Assembly (NCBI GenBank): GCA_031119155.1
Contig: JAVHYH010000017.1
Location: forward strand, 1-21,522
Length of the DNA: 21,522 nucleotides
Direction: 5' to 3'
Origin: Brevundimonas sp.
GTDB taxonomy: Bacteria > Pseudomonadota > Alphaproteobacteria > Caulobacterales > Caulobacteraceae
Numbering within the stretch: the stretch's first letter is position 1; every line of letters starts with the position of its first letter. This document shows, in pieces, positions 21,468 to 21,522 of the stretch. The notes under the pieces are model-generated. The model was not told the origin of the DNA and made no database searches. It saw only the letters and a list, made by a program, of their open reading frames with translations. The position numbers and the translations under genes were made by a program.

Positions 21468-21522
21468 ATGCGCATCGTTCTGGCCACCGACGCCTGGGAG
21501 CCCCAGGTCAACGGCGTCGTCC
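21468..21522 (+). CDS. Family 4 glycosyltransferase, 5' end only
   Basis: The last 55 bases encode MRIVLATDAWEPQVNGVV, the hallmark start of GT4 (GT-B fold) enzymes of the alpha-mannosyltransferase or sulfoquinovosyl/glucuronosyl-diacylglycerol type, where D-x-W-x-P-Q-V-N-G-V forms the first strand and acceptor loop. The rest lies beyond the window, so the substrate is not known. GGCGGAG lies 11 bases or so upstream of the ATG. GCTAGACC at 21425-21432 resembles the Caulobacter housekeeping -10 (GCTANAWC) but no matching -35 is evident. Confidence 0.85.
   Translation, partial: MRIVLATDAWEPQVNGVV

Overview
The window reads as ordinary chromosome of a high-GC alphaproteobacterium, most likely Caulobacteraceae and probably Brevundimonas-like. 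This is a judgement from the gene content (thiC, PhaR, a PutA without a DNA-binding domain beside an Lrp-type PutR, an ArnT-like transferase, the PhaR-coupled small protein) and codon use rich in G/C third positions; no taxonomic marker such as rRNA is present. Hand counts of sample 60-base rows give 68 to 72 % G+C in core genes (13081-13140, 13321-13380) but only 48 to 55 % in 958-2600 (rows 1141, 2101, 2221).

Layout. 2-883: 3' end of thiC. 958-2600: two overlapping low-GC genes, an unrecognised 337-residue protein and a small RelA/SpoT-fold protein, the best candidate for an accessory (defence or toxin-antitoxin-like) system. 2636-4298: a repeat-rich scar zone with a P-loop kinase fragment cut off by a 207-bp foldback repeat, a DUF559 endonuclease-fold gene ending 2 nt from that repeat, a Gly/Ala-rich repeat protein, an inverted pair of heptamer arrays and an orphan small-terminase-like HTH gene. 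4313-7480: FrnE-type DsbA oxidoreductase, DUF2461 protein, a 62-residue protein and an acetyl-CoA acetyltransferase on the minus strand. 7636-9481: hemolysin-III/PAQR membrane protein, phaR, a translationally coupled small conserved protein, a terminator-like hairpin and a possible 22-residue membrane peptide. 9531-10276: minus-strand lipoprotein and four-helix membrane protein. 10381-12900: divergent GT2 and ArnT-like glycosyltransferases, which together could build and transfer a lipid-linked sugar. 12897-15958: HMG-CoA lyase family enzyme, a secreted ChaN/TIKI-like protein, a small acidic protein and a secreted small protein. 16028-17004: ParD-like protein overlapping a type I methionine aminopeptidase, preceded by overlapping palindromes. 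17023-17227: a second foldback repeat. 17245-20941: putA and divergent putR with palindromic sites between. 20980-21378: lipoprotein. 21468-end: start of a GT4 glycosyltransferase.

Metabolic themes are carbon/acyl-CoA turnover (thiolase, PhaR, HMG-CoA lyase, proline oxidation) and envelope glycosylation. No tRNA, rRNA, CRISPR array, integrase or transposase was seen. No gene-free stretch exceeds 300 bases; the longest, 17005-17244, is almost entirely the second foldback repeat.
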